Of a stretch of DNA of 64,000 nucleotides, positions 23,501 to 32,729 are shown piece after piece. A program made the translations under genes and the position numbers. Source of the stretch: Bicyclus anynana (lineage: Eukaryota; Arthropoda; Insecta; Lepidoptera; Nymphalidae); the NCBI RefSeq assembly GCF_947172395.1, contig NC_069104.1:3189355-3253354 (forward strand), written 5' to 3'. Below the pieces are notes generated by a model. That model had not been told where the DNA came from. It saw nothing but the letters and a program-made list of their open reading frames with translations, and did no database searches. How positions within the stretch are numbered: position 1 is the stretch's first letter; each line of letters begins with the position of its first letter.

Positions 23501-25671
23501 GGAACTTTCATTTCTTCCTTTGGTACCTCTTCCATATGATTCAAAGTTTTGTATTCTTCCATTATTTCTATGTATTCTTTCTTCAATTTCTCATCTTTCT
23601 CTAAGCGTTTTTCTAATTGATATAATCTTTTCAGAGCTATATCTCTTGTGTTTCCTTCGACACATTTTAGGTTTTCTGTTTTTGTTGGCAGTTTTACGAT
23701 ATATCTTCCTTCTTCTGTTCTGGTGGTTGTAGTGTTATATATTTCTTCACATTTTCTTTCTTCAGGCGTGGGTAATCTTGTTTCATTTCTTTCTTGTTCC
23801 CACATGTTCTTTAGCATATCATCCAGATCCAGATTCAGGTGCATGCTTATAATCTCATCTTCTTGTATCTTGTCGTGTACTGTCCCAAATAGAATCCAAC
23901 CCAGGCTGGTATTTTGAGCGCATGGAGTACCTGGGGGACCCTTGATTATTTCACTCTTCATAATTTGGGCACACACATCGACACCTAGCAACATGTCTAC
24001 TCGTCCCGGTTGTGTAAAACTTGGGTCTGCCAGGACGAGACCTTGTATGTGCGGCCAGGTGTTGTTCGTTATTGTCTTAGTTGGCAACCTTGTGATGAGA
24101 TGAGTGGGTATTATATACGTCTTAATGTTAATTTTAAATCCTTCATCATGTGTGGATAAGACGTTTACTTGTGTACTTTGTTTCACATTTGTGTGTGTTG
24201 AGCCAATACCTGTTATAGTTCCATTAACTTTTGTTCTTTTTAATTTCAGCAATTGGATGGCTCGTTCACTCACAAAACTTGCTTGAGAACCTGTATCTAC
24301 GAGTGCTCTTACGATTGTATAATGGCCATTGTCGTCCATGATTTTAACTGTCGCTGTAGCTAGCAAAGCAGTACTTGCGTGCTCTCTGTTATCAGTTACT
24401 TTAGTGTTCACTTGCACCTGGGTATCAGTTATTGTCGTTTGTGAGGACTCCGATATAACTGGTGATTTTGGCTGATGGATGAGGGTATGATGCCGCTTGT
24501 GGCACCGCCTGCAACTTTGGGGAACCCTACACCCAAGAGCACTGTGCCCAGGGGAAAGGCAATTAAAACATATTTTGTTGTCCTTTACGTAATTACCTCT
24601 GTCCACCGGTGTAAGCTTTGCAAATTCCGGACAATGGCTTAATGTGTGGTCGTTCTTACACCGTACGCATGTTCTTGGTTTACAGGTACTAGTTATGGTA
24701 AATACCTTTTCTTTTGTGACCTTGCTTGTTGTTGGCGCTACTAATTCCAATGTTCTAAATTTATTTTGTAAAAATTTTTCCATATCTTTCCATGTAGGTA
24801 ACTCGTCTATATTATCTTTGTGCGCGAAGTCTTCCCACTGCTTGTGCGTCTCCGGGTCCAATTTCTGAACAACCAGAAATATGATTACTGGATCCCAGGA
24901 GTCGGTTGTTATATTTTGATTATTTAATCCTTTTACTACTTCATTGGTTGTATCAAGTAAATATTTTATATTCTGAGCGGACTGTATGTTTGTATTGGGT
25001 TTTTTTTGCGCGAAAAGCCTTTTTAATAAAGCGTTAACGATAAGGCGTCTATTGCCATATCGGCTTTGCAATGACTCCCATGCAATTGGATAATTTGATT
25101 GAGTCACCTGGATGTTTTTTAGTAGCATTGCAGCTTCCCCAGTGACGGTTGTTTTTAAATAGTGAAGTTTTTGCACATCACTGAGGGAGTCGTTATGATG
25201 CACCAACGACAAAAACAAATCCTTATAAGACGGGAATTCTTCATAATTGCCCCCGAAGACCGGTAATGAGATTTTCGGTAGATGTACATTTTGCTTGCCG
25301 CCACCTATATTGCCCGTCGACGTTGACATATTTGACGCCCTTGATTCATTCTCGATTTCATTTAATGTTGATAACATGTCCCTTAAGTCACCCTGCAGAA
25401 TGTTGTAAAGGTCTTCATAAATAAAGAATTCTTCATTTAAAAAATACGGCAAGGATCCCTTTTGTTCCTTTGGAGTAATTTTAGCTAAGTCGTGATGCGC
25501 GCTCTTAAACGTCGTCCAATAATCTTCAAGTATTTGTATGCGCGCTTCAATGTAACCTTTGGTTAGTCGAGACTTGGGACATTTTTTTAAATTCACTTGG
25601 GTTTTACGAAATAATGTGGCAGTATCTTCCAATACAGCTAAAAGGTGCGTTTGATCTTGCGTAGGAGGCAT
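20518..25671 (-). CDS. BEL/Pao gag-pol polyprotein (1717 aa)
   Basis: The polyprotein should supply particle protein, protease, reverse transcriptase, RNase H and integrase for copying the element. Residues are counted from the first ATG, at 25671. The frame is open further upstream but without ATG, and a GTG six codons earlier is not a likely start. Seen in order: a gag region with a DUF1759-like part (about 130-290); cysteine-histidine knuckles at about 335-400, including a classical CX2CX4HX4C at 368-381; an aspartic protease DTGS at 459-462; reverse transcriptase with D790 and YMDD at 866-869; an A17-like connection; RNase H with D1046, E1090, D1120 and D1166; an integrase zinc site H1351, H1356, C1386, C1389; integrase D1421, D1487, E1540; and a DUF5641-like C-terminus. 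Gag and pol share one frame, as in many BEL/Pao elements. The frame ends in TAA. No key residue is missing. Confidence 0.96.
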   Translation of the reverse strand: MPPTQDQTHLLAVLEDTATLFRKTQVNLKKCPKSRLTKGYIEARIQILEDYWTTFKSAHHDLAKITPKEQKGSLPYFLNEEFFIYEDLYNILQGDLRDMLSTLNEIENESRASNMSTSTGNIGGGKQNVHLPKISLPVFGGNYEEFPSYKDLFLSLVHHNDSLSDVQKLHYLKTTVTGEAAMLLKNIQVTQSNYPIAWESLQSRYGNRRLIVNALLKRLFAQKKPNTNIQSAQNIKYLLDTTNEVVKGLNNQNITTDSWDPVIIFLVVQKLDPETHKQWEDFAHKDNIDELPTWKDMEKFLQNKFRTLELVAPTTSKVTKEKVFTITSTCKPRTCVRCKNDHTLSHCPEFAKLTPVDRGNYVKDNKICFNCLSPGHSALGCRVPQSCRRCHKRHHTLIHQPKSPVISESSQTTITDTQVQVNTKVTDNREHASTALLATATVKIMDDNGHYTIVRALVDTGSQASFVSERAIQLLKLKRTKVNGTITGIGSTHTNVKQSTQVNVLSTHDEGFKINIKTYIIPTHLITRLPTKTITNNTWPHIQGLVLADPSFTQPGRVDMLLGVDVCAQIMKSEIIKGPPGTPCAQNTSLGWILFGTVHDKIQEDEIISMHLNLDLDDMLKNMWEQERNETRLPTPEERKCEEIYNTTTTRTEEGRYIVKLPTKTENLKCVEGNTRDIALKRLYQLEKRLEKDEKLKKEYIEIMEEYKTLNHMEEVPKEEMKVPAVYLPHHAVIKYEKETSKVRPVFNASQKGSNKVSLNDELLVGPQLQDDMRSLILRWRMKRVCFVADIQKMYRQILVTKEDSNLQRILWRSSQDEPVKDYRLGRVTFGTASAPYLAVRTLHQVATDEGYEHTDAAQVIKQDFYMDDLMSGKDNLQEAIKIAKDIDSILRRGGFIIQKWCSNNAEFLKQFKLSQRSTKVNLEIHIDGSIRALGLNWNIGTDKFQYNLNLPALTDRITKRTILSDIQRLFDPLGWLAPSILPAKLLIQKLWLQGMAWDENVTEEIAQEWMDLRNSFLNLPGIEIDRWLQTSESLMKNVSVHGFCDASNRAYGAVAYMRVITVEGKVTITIIAAKSRVASTKAKSLPRLELNGAVLLAGLLKQIKEAMKIPTSQIYAWTDSTIVLSWLFGDPARWNIYVRNRVVEILEDIGNHNWYHVQSQDNPADLASRGMPLTSLKENKLWWNGPEWLHNKEIEYSRPKNISTNLERKEVIEVNSKIENEKASLINKIENCDDLTELLKVITYSKRFLKGKKLQDKDTVITTSELNDALKTCIKLTQQQSFKEDIHNIKTKGEVQAKSSLKSLNPYLDGDDVLRVGGRLRHAAVNEDTRNPVILSHDTYLAKLLVDDAHLKTLHGGPQQMLGYLRLKYWILKSKNLVKLKFRKCLICAKQKAAVKSQLMGDLPRERVTPTRPFLNSSTDFAGPYQVLSSKGRGMRTTKAYVCIFVCMSTKAIHLELVGDMTSESFIGAMKRFTARRGKCAHMWSDQGRTFIGANKELAAAWAEAKLEFDGQIAESLALDGTQWHFIPAYSPHMGGLWEAGVKSMKYHLKRIMQSNLTYEEMSTLLCQIEACLNSRPLCPIEDDDDAPPLTPAHFLVGESLNTIPSPNLENISMTYLSRWQRLQKLLQDFWHRWQSEYLNRLQQRHKWCKRTRELDIGQIVTIKSDNLPPGKWMLGRITGKHPGNDGVTRVYSVKSGDNITKRSSNKLCLLPIDID

Positions 25672-25867
25672 CTTGAATTCGCTTGTCACAATATAAGTAT
25701 ATAATAACTTCCAAAATGCGTAAATGCAAAGTTATAAATCGTAAATTGTAGATAGTATGCGTAAAAAACGTTCGTCACTCGATGCACTTGTTTACTTCAT
25801 CCAGCGATCGCGCTTCGTTCCTTTCACTTTTTGCTAGTCGGCGCGATCCGGCTCGATTTCGACCATA
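25672..25867 (-). other. leader of the BEL/Pao element
   Basis: 196 bp between the 5' LTR and the first ATG. The part nearest the LTR is more GC-rich than the surroundings and may carry packaging signals, but no structure is proven. Confidence 0.6.
25848..25865 (-). other. candidate tRNA primer-binding site
   Basis: Two bases inside the 5' LTR the element reads TGGTCGAAATCGAGCCGG. TGG is complementary to the CCA end of a tRNA. The part CGAGCCGG recalls the tRNA-Tyr 3' end, but the match is incomplete, so the primer tRNA is not assigned. Confidence 0.6.
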
Positions 25868-26013
25868 TGTTACGGTATTACGGTTCACTTTTGCTGGTAC
25901 GGTTCTTTTGGAATAAAATACGTGTCGATTGTTTAGATGTTTAATGCCAACTAACTTCAGAATAATGTAGGTACAATATCGTAAGTGCGTTCACGCGCTG
26001 TATTGAATTAACA
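25868..26013 (-). repeat. 5' LTR of the BEL/Pao element (146 bp)
   Basis: Appears identical over 146 bp to the LTR at 20020-20165. It should contain the promoter. No obvious TATA box was seen in element orientation. Confidence 0.95.
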
Positions 26014-26018
26014 ATTAT
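26014..26018. repeat. target-site duplication ATTAT, right copy
   Basis: Matches 20015-20019 exactly. Confidence 0.9.
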
Positions 26019-26445
26019 TTTAAAAGTAAACATGGCTCCCGCGTAATTTGTAGAATATAGTGAATCGCTGTAAATCGAATAGATAGAATAAAACCGCGGG
26101 CGTCCGCTACTTGATTTTAATTATATTATAGCTGGCATTGTAATTAACAAATTAAATTCATCTCACTTAAGAAACTATCTTCTAGTGCGGGAAAAGTTAT
26201 TATTAAAAAAAAAATTCTAAGCAACTCTCTTAGCGTTTGTCCCTTGCACCACGCTTTGATACGAAGAGCAAATGTTGCGTTGTATGTATATTAACGCAAT
26301 CACACTTACGAAACGCGGCGCGCTGGACGGATCCGCGCGTGTTTGTTCTTCGCATTCTTCTCCATTTAGGAAGCTCTTATCAAAATATCATGAAGGTTTT
26401 AAAACTTTTATTAGGCTATGATGTAATGTAACTGCCGCACCAGTG
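26019..26445. other. no supported gene; Helitron-like scrap
   Basis: AAAACCGCGGGCGTCCGCTA near 26.09 kb is a 3'-end remnant of the Helitron-like family. The rest is unassigned. Confidence 0.45.
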
Positions 26446-26457
26446 TAGCTGTTAATA

Positions 26458-27161
26458 AATAATAATAATAATAATAATAATAAAGCTTTATTGAATTCCA
26501 TATAAATCTTAAAAACTAACACACAATCTTAAATAACATATCTAAAATAAATTTGATTTTTTTTTTTGTTTATATTTACACGTTTTTTATTTATTTATTT
26601 TTATATGGACCCCCTAAGGGTAAAAGCCTCCTCCAATGTTTTCCACCTTTCCCTATCTTTAGCTGCCTCTTGCCATTTCACTCCCGCTGTCGCCTCTATT
26701 TCATCTACCCATCTAGCAGCTGGGCGGCCTCTCGATCTTGTGCCTATTGGACCTGCCCATTTCATCACTCTTTCGGTCCATCTTCTGTCGGTACATCTGG
26801 GCAAGTGACCAGCCCATTGCCATTTCCTTTTTAGGCAGTAAGTTAAGGCGTCGGTTACTTTTGTTTTATTACGGACGTATTCGTTTCTCACCCGGTCTCT
26901 CAACTTTATGCCTAAACAACTTCTTTCCATTTTTCTCTGCGTAGTCTGGATTTTCCTTTTTGTTTTAGCATCAAACGTCCAGGTTTGGCATCCGTAAGTG
27001 AGACAAGGTAGTATTTCCGAATCCATAACTATCTTTTTAGATGTGAGCGGGAGCTGCGATTTAAAGATCTCTTTACGAGCCCAGTACTTATTCCAACTCA
27101 TCGCCACCCTGCGATCTACTTCTGCCATATTTCTCTCTTTGTTAAAAGAAATCTGTTTGCC
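26458..27161 (-). mobile_element. LINE 3' end with reverse-transcriptase C-terminus and 12-bp target duplication
   Basis: The minus strand carries an open frame entered from the truncated 5' side (QISFNKERNMAEVDRRVAMS) that continues to a stop at 26601. It contains PCLTYGCQTWTFDAKTKRK, KWQWAGHLPRCTD and RPAARWVDEIEATAG, the C-terminal region of an RTE-like endonuclease/reverse transcriptase. After the stop, a 3' UTR leads to AATAAAGC and an (ATT)n tail. TAGCTGTTAATA is duplicated at 26446-26457 and 27162-27173. The uninterrupted frame and perfect duplication show a young, 5'-truncated insertion. It differs from the GATGAT-tailed RTE family. Confidence 0.92.
26601..27128 (-). pseudogene. C-terminal part of LINE reverse transcriptase frame
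   Basis: 175 codons from the first internal ATG, with no stop before the natural end. This is only the tail of the protein, lacking the reverse transcriptase catalytic core, so no active enzyme can result. The open frame continues upstream to the truncation point. Confidence 0.85.
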
Positions 27162-27191
27162 TAGCTGTTAATAGTGGAGTGTAATATAATT

Positions 27192-27685
27192 GGGATGATG
27201 ACTAGGTTTGAATATATTGATTTTTATGATACATTCGGGTAAATAAGGTCAATGTTAACTGATTTATACATAAAAAGCAAAGATTGTCTGGATATTTGCA
27301 AAATAAATAAGATTTAAAAATTTCAAAATCTATTTAATTTTTTTTAATCGCAATTAGATGAAAATTCATACAGTTTTAACTTCTAGCTAAATGTGACATT
27401 TTTCAATAAATGAACTATAAACATAAACGCACAAATAACAAAGATATTAGTAATATTGTTTGAACGCCCATACAAACCTAACGATCAGCGAGCCAACGAC
27501 GTCACTAAATCGTGCCATTTTGTATGGAGCGTTTTAAGGGATCCGCGGCAGCGCCGCAAATTTGACCCTTTAAATCCCTGTAGCTCCGAAAGTAATGATC
27601 GCAGATACACTGTTACTTTTACAAAATTGCTTTGCTATTAGTATAATCTTAATTTATATACAATTTAAAAAACTGTCATCATCCC
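27192..27685. mobile_element. TIR element, copy 2 (family with 13.0 kb)
   Basis: Ends GGGATGATGAC and GTCATCATCCC, 494 bp apart, with an interior colinear with copy 1. It keeps an internal block (around GATTTATACATAAAAAGC) that copy 1 lost. No transposase frame. Confidence 0.85.
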
Positions 27686-28412
27686 TATTGTCTTGGATAG
27701 AGAACTTACTATAGATATGTGGATATAATGGTAATTTATCTATTTTAAGATTTGAAACTAGTCGTAATGTGTACGACGCAAACACATTCCCTATCGGTCC
27801 GTTAGCTCACCCTGGGGTCATTCCTGAAAATCAGCGTTACAGTTTCTCAGCTGTAGCATAGAGCTGAGGCAGCGCCCCATTTACCCCAAGCTATTAGTAT
27901 CAAGTTGTTTATGTATTTGGCTGAATAAATGATGATTTTTTTCGCTTTTATATATTTACGAGTATACATTTTAGTAGATATTATTTCGAAGCACAGCCAA
28001 CCACTCCGTGTACCAAAGGCTGTATTGAAAAGGCATCTCAAAATCAAACACAGAGACAATCGCGAACGCAAAACGCGCAAAAAAGGCTACCTTTCAAAAA
28101 CAAACAATATACCGAGTCGTGAAAAAAAGGAAAAACTGTGGAAAGTCGCATTTTTGTCCTCACACCACAATATGGTCTTTATCAGCATCGTGTTTGAAGT
28201 TAGAATCGTTTAATATGTTTAGTCTCAAAATACTCGAACTTTAGAATTTGCATAACTTGCGAACAATGTTCTTTGTGCAGGATTTTTAAATAAACAGAAA
28301 TGGGAAAAAAGACAAATGCCTTGCTCGTGTCAACACCTTCCAAGTAGCTCTCAAGTAAAACCTCGGACTTAAGGATGCGTCAGGCTACATAATCAAATTC
28401 TTATACTCGTTT
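27686..28412. other. unassigned stretch with a lysine/arginine-rich frame
   Basis: The plus strand at 27986-28160 reads a basic segment (LKRHLKIKHRDNRERKTRKK). No domain, splice-site pair or codon bias supports it as an exon. Confidence 0.3.
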
Positions 28413-28670
28413 GACGGCCTCCGTGGCGCAGTGGTGTGCGTGGTGGATTTACAAGACGGAGGTTCTTGGTTCGTTCCCTGGCTGTGCTGATTGAGGTTGG
28501 CTAGTTACCACCCTACCGGCAAAGATGTACCGCCAAGCGATTTAGCTCCGGTATGATGTCGTGTAGATACCAAAAGGGGTGTGGATTTTCATCCTCCTCC
28601 TAACAGCCCGCTTCCATCTTAGATTGCATTATCACTTACCATCAGGTGAGATTGTCAAGGGCTAACTGCT
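28413..28670 (+). mobile_element. SINE-A, nearly complete, tail lost
   Basis: Head GGCCTCCGTGGCGCAGTGG and GGATTTACAAGACGGAGG, damaged B box (TTGGTTCGTTCCC), then the body to GTGAGATTGTCAAGGGCTAA. Small internal deletions. No A-tail. Confidence 0.88.
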
Positions 28671-29891
28671 GGCCTATAATTGATCTGAGGTAACTCAGAC
28701 CAATTATTATATAGGGCCTGCCTCACTAGACGTTACTTTTCTGTCAAAGTATATTATGATCAACAATCTAATGCGATTATAAAAACTGTCTCTATAATAC
28801 CGATATTTTATAGTTGTAATCGTGTTCGTCGGTTAAAGAGCTCCGTATAAATACCTTTTTGTGTAGTTGAATGATGTAAACATGCAAGAACTTCTAGTTT
28901 AGTAAAAAATAAAATAATGTATACCAAATTTAAGCTTGTTTTCCTCAGAAAATGACAGACAATTTTGTTCGTGAATTTGGGTGCGATACTTGTCCTTCTA
29001 TAATTAATCTGAGCTATTCACTAACTCTGAGTATACCTTTAGTTAATATACCACAACATTTACCAACTAGCAATTGTAATTCCTTGATGATTTCATATTC
29101 AATACTTATTGTTAGTAATTAAGTATTCTTAAGTTACATGATTTCGTATTCACTATTTATGTAATACTGATCAAAATTGTTATTAAAGGTAGAAATGGCA
29201 TCCGGTGGTCACTCACAACCCTTCGTAGATATCATAGATCTTCGTAGATCCAAAATCCAAAAAATAACAATATATTTTTGTACTTACATCGGATACCCAC
29301 TCTATTCGCGGTCGCCGTTTGGATAGTCCAACCAACAATCGAAGCCTAGACCTCTACAATTTGAATCTGTCCTTAACTGTGAAACTATTTAGGGTTTTAT
29401 TTAAGAGTAATGTTTTATATTTAGAGTAATGTTAAATGTTTAAGATAAATATCATGTTCCCTTTAATGGGTTTCCGTGGCAACTGTGGGGACAATTGTGG
29501 TAATCGAGTTATCACCTTATTACTGCTGCGGTGATAACGAAGTGGACAACTTGGGAAAAGCAAAGTATGATTTATCGATGGGAGACAAGAATGCACATTG
29601 TTCACGGTAGAGACACAGTATACATACTGGTAGAGATAAAAGACAGGCTGTATTTTTTTAAAATCGTTGTATCACAACGGAAAAATGCTAAGAAAAAGGT
29701 TTTGATAAAACTCAGTTGGGCTAAGAATATTATCCTCAAATTCTTTTTAATAAAAATATCAGTCCAACAAATTTTGAGCTAAGATGGTTTATACTTTAGA
29801 CAAACACACAAATAGAGTGGAAAACTTAATACCTCCCTGCTTTTGTATAATAAAATTTTGATTAACTAATAAATAAGATTAAGTAAAGTTG
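28671..29891. other. no recognised feature
   Basis: AT-rich, no repeat or coding signature recognised on either strand. Confidence 0.5.
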
Positions 29892-30189
29892 AGTCGTGAT
29901 AGCCCAGTGGATATGACCTCTGCCTACGATTCTGGAGGGTGTATGTTCGAATCCGTTCCGGGGCATGCACTAACTTTTCAGTTGTGTGCATTTTAAGAAA
30001 TTAAATATCACGTGTCTCAAACGGTGAAGGAAAAACATCGTGAGGAAACCTGCATACCTGAGAATTTACTTAATTCTCTGCGTGTGTGAAGTCTGCCAAT
30101 CCGCATTGGGCCGTTGGACTATTGGCTTAATCCCTCTCATTCTGTGACTCGAGCTCAGCAGTGAGCCGAATATGGGTTGTGAAAAAAAA
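29892..30189 (+). mobile_element. SINE-C, full-length layout
   Basis: Head GTCGTGATAGCCCAGTGG with B box ATGTTCGAATCCG, body ACGTGTCTCAAACGGTGAAG, and 3' end GCCGAATATGGGTTGTG followed by A8. The tail is poly-A here rather than GATGAT. Confidence 0.9.
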
Positions 30190-30319
30190 GTTGACAAGGT
30201 AGTGCTTAAACTCCTCACGTGCTCTCCGTGGTACGGTATCGTTCTCAAGAAGAAAGTAAAATCTTAATTTTGCAAAGCCGAACTCAAACCTAGGAATTCG
30301 TGATGTTTTAAACTATGCA

Positions 30320-30735
30320 ACAGATTATAATATCGGCTTTGCCCGCGCTAAATGCGAGGTAACAATAAGTCTGTGTACCGATTTCTAGCTTCCTACCTCG
30401 ATAACTGCGTAAAGTCCCATATAAAATTTCACGCCCTCTTTCAAGGGGTTAGGGGCGGATTTAAAAAAAAATGAAGCTGATGTTTTTTTTAGTCACAATT
30501 AATCTGCATACCAATTTTTAGCTTTCTACCTTGAAAATTGCGGAATGCTCCATACAAACTTCCACCCCCAATTTTAGGGAAGTGGGGGGTCAGAAAGAGA
30601 CAAAAAGTAGTCTAGTCACTCTCCATTCTTTCAACTATCTACACTTAAAAAATCAGTCAATTCGTCGCTCCGTTTTGCCGTGAAAGATGAAAAAAACAAA
30701 CAGACACATATAGTATACATTTTCACATTTATAAT
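30320..30735 (-). repeat. unclassified repeat with two related halves
   Basis: Two blocks of about 118 bp share ACCNATTTNTAGCTTNCTACC, then CCCATA/TCCATA with TTCACGCC/TTCCACCC. The right edge (GTGAAAGATG, ACAAACAGACA and TTATAATATGA) resembles the left end of Helitron-like elements read on the minus strand. Family uncertain. Confidence 0.45.
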
Positions 30736-30886
30736 ATGAAGTATGAATAAACGAGAGAAAATAATAATATGAAACCCAAGTACAAAATGAACCCGGAATT
30801 ACCAGTCACTCAGTTAAGTGACTGAACCACCGTAGCATTAGATGCATACAATTATAAGTTGATATTACAGGAACAAAAACATTCAC

Positions 30887-30942
30887 CTCGCGTGCGGTCG
30901 GGACACGTCTAGTGGAAAATCGACGCCGGCGTGTGAGACTGA
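30887..30942 (-). promoter_or_regulatory. candidate core promoter and short first exon
   Basis: On the minus strand GCTCAGTCTC contains TCAGTC, a perfect match to the insect initiator. AGACGTG, a downstream-promoter-like motif, follows about 31 bases in, 3 nt further than the usual spacing. About 55 bases downstream GCGAG|GTGAAT is a fair splice donor. The patch is CpG-rich against an AT-rich background. No coding exon was found, so this is a suggestion only. Confidence 0.25.
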
Positions 30943-30949
30943 GCGAGAC

Positions 30950-32011
30950 CTAGCCAGCTAATGTATTCCTACATACAACATACAATAACTGCTCTCACAA
31001 GTCGATATACTTATGATTTTACAATCTAATACCTTTAAACGAGCAATTCCTATACCCATAATATGTATATAGGACCTTTAATCAGAATTTGGGAATGCGG
31101 CAACAATTTTCGTGAAATTTAGTATGCTGGGAGATTTAAGTACAATAAATCTAGCTAGGTTCCATTTTTAGAAAACGCACCATCAATTAAATAATGAACA
31201 ATCGGTCCTCAAGATACTGCTTATAATATGAGATCGTAATAAGTAGCGAACGTTCCCTAATTACCTGATAAGTTCAATATTCTGAACTTAGCAGTAATCG
31301 TGATGTCCATAAAACTTGCAAACACAGACAACGGTGAAACTAAATAAACGCTTACTAAATATACTCGTTGATAAATTAATAGTTTAAGTTTAAATAAATA
31401 AAAACATAAGTTAAACATTAAGAGTGTGCAATATGTAATTGGGTAGTTACAAATGGTTCTGGATCTCAGATTCTGGAAAAGTTAGGAGCCTGATATTTGG
31501 ATAAATGATATTTCAAAGTGTTAGCTTCGTTATGACAAAATACACAGTTTGTAAAACTTTTCTCGATAGCTCACATTTTGCTTTCAATCTCAGGAAAAGC
31601 AAACTTATTTTCTTAAATTTTTGTTTTGTATAGAAAATTAGGTATATATCTTGGACATGGCCATTTTGTTTTTCGTTATGTTGTTTAATTTACTTGCAAT
31701 TAGGTAAAAATGGTTTTGGCGCTCACGTCATAAAATTTGCGTCGCGCGTCAATCGCTCCGTGCTTTTCATTCACGTGAAAGTCATAATTCGGCGTCTCGT
31801 TTACGCTTCGAATTTTATCCATATCGTACCGACGCGCTGCGCGCTCTTAACACAAACGTGCAGTTTGAAGTGTACAGTCGAACCAGGGCCAGCCCGTCCA
31901 TACGCCGAAAAGAGTAGTCGCCTCAGGCGTCAAATCCTAGAGAACACTTAAATGTTAAAGAAAAAAAAATTTTTTTTTTGATTGTATATATTTTTGGAAA
32001 AGAGACCAATT
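30950..32011. other. unassigned, with a CpG-rich patch
   Basis: 31.72-31.95 kb is CpG-rich (GTCGCGCGTCAATCGCTCC, ACGCGCTGCGCGCTC). The end of the patch (AGGGCCAGCCCG...GCCTCAGGCG) looks repeat-derived. No gene could be supported. Confidence 0.4.
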
Positions 32012-32321
32012 TTTTATTCTTTACAAGTTAGCCCTTGACTACAATCTCACCTGATGGTAAGTGATGATGCAGTCTAAGATGGAAGCGGGCTAACTTGTTA
32101 GGAGGAGGATGAAACCGACACCCCTTTCGGTTTCTACACGGCATCGTACCGGAACACTAAATCGCTTGGCGGTACGTCTTTGCCGGTAGGTTGGTAACTA
32201 GCCACGGCCGAAGCCTCTCACTAGCCAGACCTGGACAAATTAAGAAAATCTCAATCTGCCCAGCCGGGGATCGAACCCAGGACCTCCGTTTTGTAAATTC
32301 ACCGCGCTACGGAGGCTGTCA
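32012..32321 (-). mobile_element. SINE-A, near full length
   Basis: On the minus strand: GCCTCCGTAGCGCGGTGAAT, B box GGGTTCGATCCCCGGCTGG, body, then GGGCTAACTTGTAAAGAAT and an A-rich tail. A short deletion sits in the A box. Confidence 0.92.
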
Positions 32322-32729
32322 AACTAAAGCGTAGTTAAAACTAAAGTCCTGTAGCCCGGGTCACATTTATCTCTAAATAAGTAAACCTCATATATAATAT
32401 ATGACGTTGCATCAAAACTCCACATCACCCACATAGAAGTGTATCATTACAAAACAGGTCAGAGATTGCATAAAAACATACACACACAATACATAATTCA
32501 ACACACATTGTATTTAAATGACGAACTTTCGCCAAGCTATAGCTTTCGAGCGAACCCTGGACATCTAGGTTGTTACACGGTGGGCGTTGCCTAAATGACG
32601 AGTCGTGGTCTAATGATAGAAAGCCGGGTTAAATGTTTTATTTAATAGCTTTCCCCTCTGACTCAGAAATAACTCAATTTCTAGGTAACGATAGGAGAGT
32701 ATATACCTACGAATCCATCCATACTAATA
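32322..32729. other. no recognised feature
   Basis: No coding or repeat signal recognised. Confidence 0.5.

Larger units (their letters stand above)
20020..26013 (-). mobile_element. complete BEL/Pao LTR retrotransposon, 5994 bp
   Basis: The element runs on the minus strand: 5' LTR (25868-26013), leader, one gag-pol frame (20518-25671), 3' noncoding part, 3' LTR (20020-20165). The LTRs appear identical base for base, the target duplication is intact, and the frame has no stop or frameshift. The domain order gag, protease, reverse transcriptase, RNase H, integrase with a DUF5641-like end is that of the BEL/Pao superfamily. No envelope-like frame is present. Identical LTRs mean the insertion is recent, and every part needed for mobility appears to be there. 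Whether it is expressed cannot be told from sequence. Confidence 0.97.

Noticed and set aside
20518..25689. Plus-strand reading frames inside the BEL/Pao element
   Set aside because: They are antisense to a complete gag-pol frame, short, and without domains.
26457..26481. (AAT)n microsatellite as an independent repeat
   Set aside because: It is the 3' tail of the minus-strand LINE, inside the target duplication.
27986..28160. A basic lysine/arginine-rich segment as a host exon
   Set aside because: No splice sites, homologous domain or codon bias; A-rich DNA yields such frames easily.
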